DNA of 64,000 nucleotides from UBA4427 sp045106235. GTDB taxonomy: Bacteria; Myxococcota_A; UBA9160; UBA4427. A program made the translations under genes and the position numbers. Below the pieces are notes generated by a model. That model was not told the DNA's origin. It made no database searches and worked only from the letters and a program-made list of their open reading frames with translations. Below, one piece after another: positions 7,890 to 18,975 of this stretch; position 1 is the stretch's first letter; each line of letters starts with the position of its first letter. The stretch spans positions 62,001 to 126,000 of the forward strand of contig JBGCEJ010000005.1 in the NCBI GenBank assembly GCA_045106235.1, read 5' to 3'.

Positions 7890-10528
7890 CAGTCGCCCAC
7901 CAATTCGTTGAATTTCGCGATCGCCTCTTCCACCTTGCTTGGGTCTTTGCCGCCCGCCTGAGCGAAATCAGGACGACCGCCGCCGCCACCGCCGACGACC
8001 GCCGCAACGTCGCGAATCAAATCCCCCGCCTTCAGCTGATCGGTCAGGTCCTTCGTCACACCAATCGCAAGCAGCGCCTTCTTCCCGTCCGCCGCCGCTA
8101 AACAAACAACCCCGGTCCCCAAGCGGTTCCGAAAATCGTCCACCATCGTGCGCATCGCCTTTGCATCAACATCCTCGACCACACCCGCAATCGATTTCGC
8201 GCCGGCATACCCCGAGAGCTCGCGGGCCGAACCGAAGAGATCCGTCACCCCTCCGCTTTGCTTCTTCGCCCGAAGATCGTCGATCTGCTTCTGCGTCTCT
8301 TTGCGTTCATCGAGCAGGCGCCCCACTCGTCCCGGCAGCTCCGCCAACGGAACTTTCAGCCGGTCTGCAGCATCGTTCGCAAGGCGCTCCTGCGCGCGGA
8401 TATGCCGCAGCGCTCCGATCCCGGTGAGCGCCTCGATGCGCCGAATCCCAGCCGCAATACCGGACTCCGAAACGATCTTCAGCAGACCGATATCGCCGGT
8501 CGCCTTGGCATGGGTTCCCCCGCAAAGCTCCGTACTGCAATCACCGAAGGAAACGACGCGGACACTGTCCCCGTACTTCTCATCAAAGATCGCAATCGCG
8601 CCCGCCTCGATCGCAGACTTGTAATCCATCTCCCGAGTCGCGCCGGACTGATTCGATTCAATCCACTCGTTGACCCGATCCTCGATGCGCACGAGTTCGT
8701 CTTCGGTCAGCGGCGCGTCATGGGTAAAATCGAAACGCAGACGCTCGGGCCCAACCAGCGAGCCCTTCTGCATCGCCTGATCGCCGAGCACTTCGCGCAG
8801 CGCCGAATGCATCAGATGCGTCCCCGTATGATTCCGAACCGTCGCCTGCCGCGCTTCGGCGTTCACCGAAAGCTGCGCTTCCTGATCGACCTGAATCTCG
8901 CCGCTCACAACGACGCCATGATGAACGAAGAGGTCCGCGACCGGCTTTTGGACGTCGCTCACCTCGACCTCACCGGAGGCCGTTTTCACACGCCCGGAAT
9001 CGCCGACCTGGCCACCACTCTCGCCGTAAAAAGGCGTCTCTTCGAAAATGAGCTCGACCGAATCGCCCTTCTTGGCTGAGCTGGTCGTCTCTCCTCCTGA
9101 GAGCATCGCCGCAATCGGTGCTTCGAATTCCAAAGCTTCATAGCCTCGAAAGGAGGTCTGCAGATCGCTGGCGATCCGGCCGTACACTTCCTGCACGGCG
9201 GTATCACCGCTGCCCTTCCAGGCCGCGCGCGCACGGGTCTTCTGCTCCGTCATCGCCGTATCAAAACCCGATTGGTCCAGCGTCATGTCATGTCCGACGA
9301 GAATATCCGCCGTCAGATCGACCGGAAAACCAAACGTGTCGTAGAGCTTGAAAACAGTCTGCCCCGGAAGCTCCTTCGTCCCCTTCGCCTGCAGCTCACC
9401 GATTTCGCCCTCAAGCAGCGAAAGCCCCTTCGTCAGCGTCTCGAGAAAACGTTCTTCCTCGCGCTTGATTCGGTCCGTGATGTAGGAGCGTCGATCCGTA
9501 AGCTCCGGATAGGCATCGCCCATTTGGTCGATCACCGCGTCCGCGACGGAGTGAATGAAGGGCGTATCCTTGCCGAGCAGCTTTCCGTGGCGCGATGCAC
9601 GCCGCAAGATCCGGCGCAGCACATAGCCTCGCCCGGCGTTACTCGGCAGCACGCCATCGCCGATCAGGAACGAAAGCGCGCGCGCATGATCTGCGACCAC
9701 ACGAAGCGAAACATCTTCCTCGTCGCTCGAGCCGGGTGAGATATTCGTCAGCTCCCCTGCCCGCGCGATCAGAGGCGTGAAGCAGTCTGATTCCCAGCTC
9801 GAATGCACGCCCTGCAGAACCGCCGCCCAGCGTTCCAACCCACCCCCGGTATCAATCGAAGGCTTCGGGAGAGGCGTCATCTTTCCGGACGCGTCCCGAT
9901 TGAACTGCATGAACACCAGATTCCAGATCTCCATAAAGCGGCCCGTCTCGGAAGACGGATCGTCATTAGGATGCTCTGGCATGGCGCCCCAATCAAAATG
10001 GATTTCAGAGCAAGGCCCACACGGCCCGGTGTCGCCCATGGACCAGAAATTTTCTTTCTCGTCGAGGCGGTAGAGCTTCGACTCTGGAATTCCGATGCGG
10101 TCCTTCCAAATATCGTACGCCTCATCGTCTTCTTCAAAGACCGACACCGCAAGGTTGTCAGGGCTGAACCCAACGCCTTCCGTCAGCAGACTCCATGCGA
10201 ACTCGATCGCATCTTCCTTGAAATAGTCGCCGAAGGAAAAGTTCCCGAGCATCTCGAAAAAAGTGTGGTGGCGCGGAGTCCGGCCGACGTTTTCGAGATC
10301 GTTATGCTTCCCCGAAACGCGCATGCATTTTTGTGAAGTGGTCGCGCGAATATAGTCGCGCGTTTCTTCGCCAAGGAAGGTGCGCTTGAAGGGCACCATC
10401 CCCGCGTTCACAAACATCAGAGTTGGATCGGATTCGGGTACGAGCGACCCACTCGCCACACGCCGGTGGCCTCGCTCCTCGAAGAAGCGAAGGAAGGTCT
10501 CGCGGATCTCGCGGGACGAGAGCGACAT
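7889..10528 (-). CDS. alaS: Alanyl-tRNA synthetase
   Basis: An 879-aa class II synthetase. The aminoacylation domain begins REIRETFLRFFEERGHRRV and includes TLMFVNAGMVPFK and the motif 2 region around RATTSQKCMRV. The editing domain carries the metal-binding HTGTH and CGGTH motifs (within CSTELCGGTHAKATGDIG). The C-terminal DHHA1/C-Ala domain ends GGGGGGRPDFAQAGG. It charges tRNA-Ala and clears mischarged Ser/Gly. Length and domain order are normal. It is translationally coupled to ispG, an unusual but plausible pairing. Confidence 0.97.
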   Translation of the reverse strand: MSLSSREIRETFLRFFEERGHRRVASGSLVPESDPTLMFVNAGMVPFKRTFLGEETRDYIRATTSQKCMRVSGKHNDLENVGRTPRHHTFFEMLGNFSFGDYFKEDAIEFAWSLLTEGVGFSPDNLAVSVFEEDDEAYDIWKDRIGIPESKLYRLDEKENFWSMGDTGPCGPCSEIHFDWGAMPEHPNDDPSSETGRFMEIWNLVFMQFNRDASGKMTPLPKPSIDTGGGLERWAAVLQGVHSSWESDCFTPLIARAGELTNISPGSSDEEDVSLRVVADHARALSFLIGDGVLPSNAGRGYVLRRILRRASRHGKLLGKDTPFIHSVADAVIDQMGDAYPELTDRRSYITDRIKREEERFLETLTKGLSLLEGEIGELQAKGTKELPGQTVFKLYDTFGFPVDLTADILVGHDMTLDQSGFDTAMTEQKTRARAAWKGSGDTAVQEVYGRIASDLQTSFRGYEALEFEAPIAAMLSGGETTSSAKKGDSVELIFEETPFYGESGGQVGDSGRVKTASGEVEVSDVQKPVADLFVHHGVVVSGEIQVDQEAQLSVNAEARQATVRNHTGTHLMHSALREVLGDQAMQKGSLVGPERLRFDFTHDAPLTEDELVRIEDRVNEWIESNQSGATREMDYKSAIEAGAIAIFDEKYGDSVRVVSFGDCSTELCGGTHAKATGDIGLLKIVSESGIAAGIRRIEALTGIGALRHIRAQERLANDAADRLKVPLAELPGRVGRLLDERKETQKQIDDLRAKKQSGGVTDLFGSARELSGYAGAKSIAGVVEDVDAKAMRTMVDDFRNRLGTGVVCLAAADGKKALLAIGVTKDLTDQLKAGDLIRDVAAVVGGGGGGRPDFAQAGGKDPSKVEEAIAKFNELVGD

Positions 10529-10659
10529 GGGGCACCTCGAAAATGGGGCGCTCAGTCGCGCCGGGTTGCGCGCATGAATATAGCGGGCCCCCGCGAGGAA
10601 TCTCGACCAGAGACGCCCGGAGTCGGCTCTATCCGGCTCGAGTCGACTAGAAATCTCGC

Positions 10660-11862
10660 CTAGAAACGATCGATATTGAAATCGTCGTCATCGAGCAGGC
10701 CGTCCACCCCGTCATTCTCGGGCTTATCGTCCTTCTTGGCCTCGCCGTCCCCGCCTTCCCCGGCGAACTCGTTCCACTCAGAATCGGAGGTCGAAGCAAT
10801 GCCGCGGAACCGGAGAGCGAAGTCGTCGGGATTCGACACATGCTTCAGCGCTTCTTCGTACGAGACGAGCCCGGTCTTCACATGGCCCATCAGCGACTGA
10901 TCAAAGGTCTGCATCCCGTAGGTCGAATGGCCCTTCGCGATCGCCTCGGGGAGCTCCTTCGTTCGGTCCTTATCCGCAATCAGCTCGCGCGTAAATGCGG
11001 TCGAAATCAAGACCTCGAGCGCCGGAACCCGGCCCTTCCCATCCGCGCGCGGCACCAGACGCTGACTGATCACAGCCTTCAGAATCGTCGAAAGCTGAAG
11101 CCGAACCTGCTTCTGCTGATAGGGTGGGAAAACCGAAATGATTCGGTTGATCGTCTCCGTCGCGTCCAGGGTATGCAGCGTACTCATCACGAGATGCCCT
11201 GTTTCCGCAGCCGTCAGCGCCGTTTCGATCGTCTCGAAATCGCGCATTTCGCCCACCAGAATCACATCAGGATCCTGGCGCAGCGCCGCTCGCAGAGCAG
11301 CGGAGAAGGAATGAGTATCGACGCCAATCTCGCGCTGATTCACGATGGAGCGACGGTCTCGGACCAGAAATTCGATCGGATCTTCGATCGTCATGATGTG
11401 ACTGGTTCGCTCAGAATTGATGTGCTCGATCATCGCCGCGAGCGAAGTCGACTTGCCCGAACCCGTCGTCCCCGTCACCAGAACCAGCCCGCGCTGTTCC
11501 TGGCTGATCTTCTCGATCACCTTGGGTAGATAGAGCTGGTCGATCGTCTTGACGCCGAACGGAATCACTCGAAAAACGATGCCCACCGTGCCGCGCTGCT
11601 GGAAGCAATTCACACGAAAGCGGCCGAGGCCAGGGATCCCGTAGGCCAGGTCTGCTTCGCGATTTTCCTCGAAGCGTGCCTTCTGGATCGGATTCATGAT
11701 CGAAAAGGCGATTTTCTGCAGCTCGTCGGGAAGAATCCGCTCGCCGTTCTTCAGGGGTACCAGCGCGCCATCCACGCGGAACATCGGCGGCAGGCCCGAC
11801 TTCAAGTGAATGTCGGAAGCTCCGCCTTTGATAGCGACCTTCAAGATCTCGTTCAGTTCCAT
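10660..11862 (-). CDS. pilT: Type IV pilus retraction ATPase PilT
   Basis: A 400-aa hexameric secretion-superfamily ATPase that depolymerises type IV pili for twitching. It shows the N-terminal PAS-like domain (ASDIHLKSGLPPMFRVDG), Walker A GTTGSGKST, the Asp box TIEDPIEF, Walker B VILVGEMRD and the His box STLHT. GMQTFDQSLMGHVKTGLVSYEEAL follows. The segment TAFTRELIADKDRTKELPEAI replaces the classic AIRNLIRE retraction motif, in the style of delta-type PilT. The last 40 residues are acidic (DDDDFNIDRF). No other pilus genes are in the window. Cytoplasmic, acting at the pilus base. Confidence 0.92.
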   Translation of the reverse strand: MELNEILKVAIKGGASDIHLKSGLPPMFRVDGALVPLKNGERILPDELQKIAFSIMNPIQKARFEENREADLAYGIPGLGRFRVNCFQQRGTVGIVFRVIPFGVKTIDQLYLPKVIEKISQEQRGLVLVTGTTGSGKSTSLAAMIEHINSERTSHIMTIEDPIEFLVRDRRSIVNQREIGVDTHSFSAALRAALRQDPDVILVGEMRDFETIETALTAAETGHLVMSTLHTLDATETINRIISVFPPYQQKQVRLQLSTILKAVISQRLVPRADGKGRVPALEVLISTAFTRELIADKDRTKELPEAIAKGHSTYGMQTFDQSLMGHVKTGLVSYEEALKHVSNPDDFALRFRGIASTSDSEWNEFAGEGGDGEAKKDDKPENDGVDGLLDDDDFNIDRF

Positions 11863-12041
11863 TTTGCGCCCCGAAAATCCCCGGCTCTATTGGGGATTTC
11901 TGAATAAAAACGACAACGTGCGTCTCCCTTTTTCGACCGACAGAGGTGCTTCCTTGAGGACGACCCTCAAGGCCTACGCGATTCCAGAATTCGCCCCATC
12001 GCCCGGGATGGATCTGCAGCTTTCACGCTAAACACCTGAAA

Positions 12042-12085
12042 CAAAAAGCAAAAGGGGCGCCGACCTCTACAGGTCGACACCCCTT
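12042..12085 (-). terminator. Rho-independent terminator after recA
   Basis: Read on the minus strand, a GC-rich hairpin of about 15 bp lies 55 bases past the recA stop. Its arms are AAGGGGTGTCGACCT and AGGTCGGCGCCCCTT, with a 4-base loop and two G-U wobbles. The T-rich run TTGCTTTTTGTTT follows directly. It separates recA from pilT. Confidence 0.85.
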
Positions 12086-12139
12086 AGAACCTTCGCCCAT
12101 CCGTCAAATCGGATCGGGCAAGTACTTAGGTAACTCGCC

Positions 12140-13264
<1,125 letters not shown>

Positions 13265-13380
13265 TTGATGGTCTCCCCGTTGATCTTGATTCAGTGAAAG
13301 TGTGACGACCCTAAATGGGTCGGAAAAATTCTGCCCTCAGTCGGCTTTCTCGCTGCGTCCGCCGAGTAAGAGCACTCGCC

Positions 13381-14769
13381 CTAGTCCTTTTTTGCGTTCG
13401 AGTTCGGCGTCGAGCCTCCACCGGACCGTCTCATCAAGCTTGGGCCAATCAACTCAGCCCCCAACATGCTTCGACGTATCCAATCGAGGGCAACCTGAGC
13501 CGTCAGAGATCGGTGGCGGGTACGATCGACCTGGAAGACAAAGGAATCCGCGTGGGTTCCCTCCGCAGTCGCCAGAGCAATCCAGACGAGCCCCACCGGC
13601 TTCGTCTCCGTTCCACCGCCCGGTCCAGAAATCCCCGACGTGGCCACCGCGAAATCACTTCCGAATCGCTCACGAGCGGCTTCCGCCATCGCCCTCACGA
13701 CCGGCTCCGAAACCGCCCCCTCGCTCTCAAGGACATCGTCCGAAACGCCCAGGATCGACGATTTCGCAGAGTTCGCATAAGAGACGATCCCGCCCAAGAA
13801 ATACGCAGAGGAACCGGGCACGTCCGTAATGCGCTCCGCAATCAGTCCCCCTGTGCACGATTCCGCCGTCGCGACCGTCTTCTTGCGTTCGGTCAGCATC
13901 CGCCCGACGACGCTCTCCATCGTGTCCGCGCCTTCTCCGTAGACAATCGGACCAAGTCGCTCGACGATGGCGCGCTTGGCTTCGTCAATCCGCGCGTCCG
14001 CCTCTTCCGCTGTCGCCGCGCGTGCCACGGGCCGCAGAAAATTATCAGGGAAGCTGGTTCGGTATCCGAGCTCAACCGACCCATCTCGAGCGAAATCAAG
14101 AAGCTCGGCCTCCAGCGTCGACTCGCCCATTCCAAAGGTTCGAAGCAGCGCCGCGCGCACAACGCGCCGAGGGGAAACGGGCCGGGCCTCGCCAGAAGGA
14201 GCTTGAAGCGATTCAGAGGTTTGAGCCGCATCCGCAGACTCCTCCGCCCCTGTCAGAATGCGCTCAATCCGAGGCAATACCTGCTCATCCATCATCAGGT
14301 CGAGTTCTCGGGGAACACCCGGCATCGCGAAGAACGCCGCCTTACCGACCCGAAGAGAAAATCCAGGCGCAGTCCCAATCGGATTCGCGAGCACATCGGC
14401 GCCAGCCGGGAAATACGCCTGCTTTCGGTTCACATCCGCCATCTCCCGACCAACCCGAGCAAAGAAAGCCTCGATGGCTTCGAGCGAAGGGGCGTCGAGT
14501 TCCAGCTTGAGGTTCCAAGTCTGCGCCAGGACCTCCGTCGTCAAATCATCTCGAGTCGGCCCAAGCCCCCCGGAAACCAGCACGAAATCGCTTCTTCCCG
14601 CAGCACGCAGAAAAGCGTCACGCATATCATCCGGATCATCGAGTACGGAGACCTGGTACCGACAATCCAGATCCAACAAGAGCAGCCGCTCGGCGATTCT
14701 TGCTTTATTTGAATCGACGATCTCTCCTCGAAGCAGTTCGTCACCAATGGTGATGATCTCGGCGTTCAT
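13381..14769 (-). CDS. cinA: CinA family protein (competence/damage-inducible, NMN amidase-type)
   Basis: 462 aa. The N-terminal MoCF-like domain has IITIGDELLRGEIVDSN and VSGGLGPTRDDLT. The C-terminal CinA domain has VATAESCTGGLIAERIT, GGIVSYANSAKSSILGV and the motif GISGPGGGTETKPVGLVW. The family includes NMN deamidase/ADP-ribose pyrophosphatase enzymes that recycle pyridine nucleotides, and it is often linked to recA. The ATG at 14769 was chosen because MNAEIITIGDEL is the conserved opening. Its first four bases overlap the end of pgpA. Confidence 0.93.
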   Translation of the reverse strand: MNAEIITIGDELLRGEIVDSNKARIAERLLLLDLDCRYQVSVLDDPDDMRDAFLRAAGRSDFVLVSGGLGPTRDDLTTEVLAQTWNLKLELDAPSLEAIEAFFARVGREMADVNRKQAYFPAGADVLANPIGTAPGFSLRVGKAAFFAMPGVPRELDLMMDEQVLPRIERILTGAEESADAAQTSESLQAPSGEARPVSPRRVVRAALLRTFGMGESTLEAELLDFARDGSVELGYRTSFPDNFLRPVARAATAEEADARIDEAKRAIVERLGPIVYGEGADTMESVVGRMLTERKKTVATAESCTGGLIAERITDVPGSSAYFLGGIVSYANSAKSSILGVSDDVLESEGAVSEPVVRAMAEAARERFGSDFAVATSGISGPGGGTETKPVGLVWIALATAEGTHADSFVFQVDRTRHRSLTAQVALDWIRRSMLGAELIGPSLMRRSGGGSTPNSNAKKD

Positions 14770-15374
14770 GCCAATCCTTTCAAGACGGTCGGCCCGAAGT
14801 TCAGAATCAAACTCAGCAAAATCGCGCTGTAGACGCCTGCAACGACATCGTCGGCCATGACACCCATCCCGCCCTGAAAACGACGCTCCGCCCATCGGAT
14901 CGCCCCCGGCTTCCAGACATCAAACAGCCTGAATAGGACGAATCCGGTCACGACCCCGAAAAAAATTGAGGATTTTTCCGTCGAACCCGCCTGCGACGGC
15001 CCGGAGAAAAACCAAATCAGAGGCGAAAGCGCGATGAGCTGCCCCACGACTTCGTCTATGACGATTCGATTATCATCATGGCGCTTCCAGACACGCTCAA
15101 CACGATCCGCAGACCACACCCCGATCACGATCAAACCCAACGTCGCGACGGCGTAAATCAAAGCGTAAGTCAAAGCATAAGCCGTGAGATCGAACCCGAG
15201 ATCGCCCGTCTCCAGGGAATGCGTCAGGCCCGGACGTGCAAAGAAGCTGAAGGTCCCGCCAAAGAGCATCACCGCGCCAAGCGACCCCATGGTCCCCGGC
15301 GCAATGGGCGAAAGCCCAAGGCCCCCGGCCGTGGCGATCCATGCAGCCCACCCCATCCCCTCAGCGGAAGGCAT
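14766..15374 (-). CDS. pgpA: Phosphatidylglycerophosphatase A
   Basis: A 202-aa inner-membrane phosphatase that makes phosphatidylglycerol from PGP. It shows the family pattern GLGLSPIAPGTMGSLGAV, DEVVGQLIAL, the turn LFRLFDVWKPGAIRWAE and the C-terminal GGMGVMADDVVAGVYS with conserved acidic residues. The ATG at 15374 has AGGA seven bases upstream. A GTG at 15422 is in frame but poorly placed. The gene precedes cinA with a 4-base overlap, the common pgpA-cinA-recA order. Confidence 0.9.
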   Translation of the reverse strand: MPSAEGMGWAAWIATAGGLGLSPIAPGTMGSLGAVMLFGGTFSFFARPGLTHSLETGDLGFDLTAYALTYALIYAVATLGLIVIGVWSADRVERVWKRHDDNRIVIDEVVGQLIALSPLIWFFSGPSQAGSTEKSSIFFGVVTGFVLFRLFDVWKPGAIRWAERRFQGGMGVMADDVVAGVYSAILLSLILNFGPTVLKGLA

Positions 15375-15667
15375 GGGAAATTCCTGAGTTGATTGACTTC
15401 GGTCTTCGATGGGAAATCCCACCTATGCGGGACCGCGCTTGGTTACCCTCACCTTCGAGAGGCGAGCGGCACGAGGATCAGTGGCGGTTTTAGCGGTGTT
15501 AGCGTCGCGGGGGGGCGTCGATTCAGCGAGAAAATAGCCGCCAGGGGTCGAGACCGTCAATCCAAAAGGCGAAAATTTGACGAAATTGCGAGATTCAACG
15601 AAGCCGTGCTCAGAAAACAGTGTCGGGGTTCAGAGAATCCACTCCAAGGCCGATGGAGAGAACAATC

Positions 15668-17350
15668 ATGCGCAACTCTCAGCAAGAACCGTGCGAAAAG
15701 CAGGCTAATCCCTCGACCACCCCTTCCGAATGGGGTGATCGAACCTCGAGTGATGCCGCAAGCCTGCTCCTCGAGCTCGCGCGCGCCCATCGCGGCTTCG
15801 CATTTTATTCCGAAGGAGCGCCTCAGCGTGGCCCCCTTTGCGACAGAGCGTTCCTTGCTCTCAGTTCAGAGATTCGCCGGGCCGGCCCCATCGACTTTCG
15901 TCTAGGCGAAGAGCTGCTGCGGCTTGGGGCCGAGGGAAGCCCCATCGAAACACGCGGTGTGGTGGACGAGTTCGTTGCGGCTCTGCGGAGCCATGGTCTG
16001 CTTCGCGTCTGTCTTTCGGAATCGCTCACACCGACGGCGCTCGACGGATTTCTCAACCAGATCGTGCAACCGGCCCAACGCTTTCCAGACAGCGAGACCT
16101 TCGCGCGATCCCTCGCTGCACGCGATGCGCGTGGGATCTCGATCAACGATGCCTCGAATCAAGCCACTGAGTTCCGAAGCCTAGACGAAACACCTCTTCG
16201 AGCCGCCGCCAGCTTTCGCTCCCATCCCAATCCGACCGAGACGCCTGAGACGCCCCCGACACAATCCACGCCCGGCGCCGACGACTCTCCTGCGACGAAC
16301 CATCTCATCGACACGGAACCCCTCGCAACCCCGTCGCGCGTCGATCGCGGTGAGCGCCTTCGCGCTCGCCTCATCGAGCTGGACCTCACTCACGATGATG
16401 CCCTCTATCAAAGTCGTGCTGCGGAAATCGTCGCCTGGGCAGAAGAACTCTCCGAGCAGGAATGCTTCGACGATTGCTACCGAGCCGAAGTCATCTTCTC
16501 CGACCATGCCGTGGGCTGCGGCGGGCGCGGAGAAGCGCAGGCCCGAGTGGCAGCGAAGAGCTTCGCCATGCTCGCGCAAGGGCCTCGGCTCGCAGACCTT
16601 GTCGACCGTGCCGCTTGCGCGGATGCCCATCCCGTTCGGCCAGCGCAGATGCTCCTCCAGCTCGGCGATGCCGCCACCCCAGTCATTCTCGAACGTCGGT
16701 TCGCAGAAGAAGAAGGCCCCGCGGCGGAACGCCTTGAGTCACTCTTACTCACGATTGGAGAAGGTGCCCTTCCTTCCCTCGTCACCGCGCTCAAAGGGCA
16801 AGACGACCGGCGCGCCCAGATCGCGATCCGCCTGGCCGGACGTATTCAGAGCCCACAGGTTCTCCCGAACCTGATCGATTCGCTTCAATCCGCTGCCCTC
16901 GGCCGCCGGGTCGACGCGATTCATGCGCTGAGTTTTCTCCCCGGCGAGGCCTCGAAGCAGGCCCTTGAGGAAGCGCTCCAAAGTGACCTGGAAGAGATCG
17001 CCGTGGCCGCCAGCCAAGCCGTGGCGACCAACGACGGACTCGACGCGGTGCCGACCCTGCTGGATGCCCTCGACGTGAGCTTACGTTCGCATCGGACTCA
17101 GCTGAGCCGGGCGTTAATCGAAGTCCTAGGCCGCCTTGGCGATGAGCGCGCCGTACCGCGACTCTCCGCTGCGCTCGAACGAAAGCCTGTGATTCGAAGA
17201 GCACATTGGCATGCGGCCCAGCTTGCAGCCCTGGACGCCCTTGCGATCCTGCCGACAAAAGAAGCACGTCGCAGTATAGAGAGAGCCGCGCTCTACGGCG
17301 CGAGCGCCGTCCAAGACCGGGCCCGCGCTCGACTCGCTGCCGAAAACTAG
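15668..17350 (+). CDS. HEAT-repeat protein
   Basis: A 560-aa protein, probably cytoplasmic (no signal peptide or membrane helix). Residues about 20-150 form a helical N-terminal domain (SLLLELARAHRGFAFYSEG and LGEELLRLGAEG). A Pro/Thr-rich linker follows at about 170-220. The C-terminal half is built from HEAT-like repeats (VLPNLIDSLQSAALGRRVDAIHAL, AVPTLLDAL, DERAVPRLSAALER). A GGAGAG ribosome site precedes the ATG at 15668. No specific function is recognised; HEAT solenoids are scaffolds. It stands alone between leftward pgpA and the convergent LLM gene. Confidence 0.75.
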   Translation: MRNSQQEPCEKQANPSTTPSEWGDRTSSDAASLLLELARAHRGFAFYSEGAPQRGPLCDRAFLALSSEIRRAGPIDFRLGEELLRLGAEGSPIETRGVVDEFVAALRSHGLLRVCLSESLTPTALDGFLNQIVQPAQRFPDSETFARSLAARDARGISINDASNQATEFRSLDETPLRAAASFRSHPNPTETPETPPTQSTPGADDSPATNHLIDTEPLATPSRVDRGERLRARLIELDLTHDDALYQSRAAEIVAWAEELSEQECFDDCYRAEVIFSDHAVGCGGRGEAQARVAAKSFAMLAQGPRLADLVDRAACADAHPVRPAQMLLQLGDAATPVILERRFAEEEGPAAERLESLLLTIGEGALPSLVTALKGQDDRRAQIAIRLAGRIQSPQVLPNLIDSLQSAALGRRVDAIHALSFLPGEASKQALEEALQSDLEEIAVAASQAVATNDGLDAVPTLLDALDVSLRSHRTQLSRALIEVLGRLGDERAVPRLSAALERKPVIRRAHWHAAQLAALDALAILPTKEARRSIERAALYGASAVQDRARARLAAEN

Positions 17351-17386
17351 CAGCCCCTCCCCCCGAAGTCGGAGTGGGAGGCGGAT

Positions 17387-18400
17387 TTAGGCGCCCTTCA
17401 GCTCCGCGACAATATCCGCCCATTGTTCAGGGTCCGGCGCGCGGTTATGCGTCAGGCTCACTCCATCCGCGATGCCGTCGAGGCGAGCGCGCAATTTCCC
17501 GGCGATCTCGTTCCGCGGACCGATGACGGCTATTTCTTCGAGGATCTCGTCATCGATCAGATCCGTCATCTCGTCCCAGCGGTTCTGCTTCGACATCCGA
17601 TTGAGTTCCAGATGCAAATCACCCCAACCGTGACACTCAAGCGTTAGGCGGTAGGCAGGCGTTGAGCCGTAAAATGCGAGCTGCTTTCGCGCCGCAAGCT
17701 TTGAGCGTTCAAAATCCTCCTCGCGATCCGCGGTGACAACGAGGGTCGCGAAAATGCACTGAATATCTTCGCGCTTGCGACCTGATTTTTCGAGCCCTTT
17801 CGCCAGCGCAGGCATAACGATTTTTTGGAGAGATGTACGGGTATTGAAGGGATGACCAAAGAAGCCATCGGCTACCTCTCCCGCCACTTCCGTCATCAAA
17901 GGCCCCACCCCAGCAGAGTAGACGGGGGGCGGCCCAAACGGATTAGGCCCAGGATCAAACGCGGGAATCATCAGCGTATGCCGGTAGAACTCGCCTCGAA
18001 AATCGAGCTCAGCGACGCCCTCCCAGCGCGCGAAAATAGCCTTCACGCCCAATACGATTTCACGCATTCGCTTGGCCGGGCTCGACCAAGGCATGCTGAA
18101 GCGGTTCTGGATATGCGGACGGACCTGCGACCCCAAACCCAGAATGAAGCGCCCCTCTGAAATCGACTGGAGTCCGTACGCCAAGTTGGCCAAATTCATA
18201 GGATTGCGCGCGAAGGCGATCGCGATCGCCGTTCCGAGTTCGAGGCGCTGCGTATTCTCCGCAGCCAGCACCAGCGGGAGGAAGGGATCGTGCTTCGCCT
18301 CGAAGCTAAAAGCGCCGTCGTAGCCGATTTCCTCAAGGTGGCGAAAAGAATCCCGAGCATCCCGCGGATCCTCAAGCGGTGCAGTCGTGTAGATCTTCAT
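17387..18400 (-). CDS. LLM-class (luciferase-like) F420-dependent oxidoreductase
   Basis: A 337-aa TIM-barrel protein of the luciferase-like monooxygenase family. Motifs are LEEIGYDGAFSFEAKHDPFLPLVLAAENT, ELGTAIAIAFARNPM, the glycine-rich FILGLGSQV, and EVADGFFGHPF near residue 190. It resembles the TIGR03617/MSMEG_2256-like actinobacterial group that uses reduced F420. The substrate is unknown. The ATG at 18400 gives the conserved opening MKIYTTAPLEDP; upstream codons in frame are not conserved. A likely F420:NADP reductase lies at 54478-55152. Confidence 0.85.
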   Translation of the reverse strand: MKIYTTAPLEDPRDARDSFRHLEEIGYDGAFSFEAKHDPFLPLVLAAENTQRLELGTAIAIAFARNPMNLANLAYGLQSISEGRFILGLGSQVRPHIQNRFSMPWSSPAKRMREIVLGVKAIFARWEGVAELDFRGEFYRHTLMIPAFDPGPNPFGPPPVYSAGVGPLMTEVAGEVADGFFGHPFNTRTSLQKIVMPALAKGLEKSGRKREDIQCIFATLVVTADREEDFERSKLAARKQLAFYGSTPAYRLTLECHGWGDLHLELNRMSKQNRWDEMTDLIDDEILEEIAVIGPRNEIAGKLRARLDGIADGVSLTHNRAPDPEQWADIVAELKGA

Positions 18401-18519
18401 GCGCCGGATCATAGGGGGCCAGCGCGCTGCCTCCCAATCCCCTCGCGGGTCCGCATATTCGTCTCGCCGGCCTGGGCCCAACCGCCACGAAACCGGCCCA
18501 AGCTCGCTACGCTCCGGCC

Positions 18520-18948
18520 ATGCGCGTTTTGGGGATCGATCTCGGAAAAAAGCGGATCGGACTCGCCGTATCCGACGAAGCTGCGGAAATCGCTTTTCCC
18601 GCCGGCACCCTGTCCAGCCAAGGCAAGCGACGCGATCTCCAAGAACTCTGCGCCCTGATCAAAGAACGTGAAATCGGCAGCGCGGTCATAGGCCTTCCGC
18701 TCCACATGGACGGCCGACGGGGACCCGAGGCCGAAAAAGCGCAGGACTTTGCCGCCGCCTTGGCCAAGGCCGCCCACATTCCCGTCGAACTCCTCGATGA
18801 GCGCTGGACCTCGACCGAGGCCGAGCGACTGATGCGCGGCACCCCCAAAAAGAAGCGGGCCAAGAAGCGAAATCAAGGCACCGTCGACGAGATGGCGGCA
18901 TCGATTATTCTGCGGACCTATCTTGCCCAGCGCGCCGCGAACGCGTGA
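18520..18948 (+). CDS. ruvX: Putative pre-16S rRNA nuclease / Holliday junction resolvase YqgF
   Basis: A 142-aa RNase H-fold protein. The first catalytic Asp is in VLGIDLGKKRIGLAVSDE, the Glu/Arg region is in LDERWTSTEAERLM, and the last acidic residue is in VDEMAASIILRTYL. The family processes the 5' end of 16S rRNA precursors; a Holliday-junction role has also been suggested. It is the first gene of a rightward run with mltG (27 bases downstream), an association seen in many bacteria. Confidence 0.93.
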   Translation: MRVLGIDLGKKRIGLAVSDEAAEIAFPAGTLSSQGKRRDLQELCALIKEREIGSAVIGLPLHMDGRRGPEAEKAQDFAAALAKAAHIPVELLDERWTSTEAERLMRGTPKKKRAKKRNQGTVDEMAASIILRTYLAQRAANA

Positions 18949-18975
18949 TCGCGGCGACCAAGGAAATCGGGGTTC

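Noticed and set aside
13265..13380. LexA (SOS) operator upstream of recA
   Set aside because: No GAAC-N4-GTTC, CTG-N10-CAG or GTTC-N7-GTTC pattern was convincing in the gap between cinA and recA.
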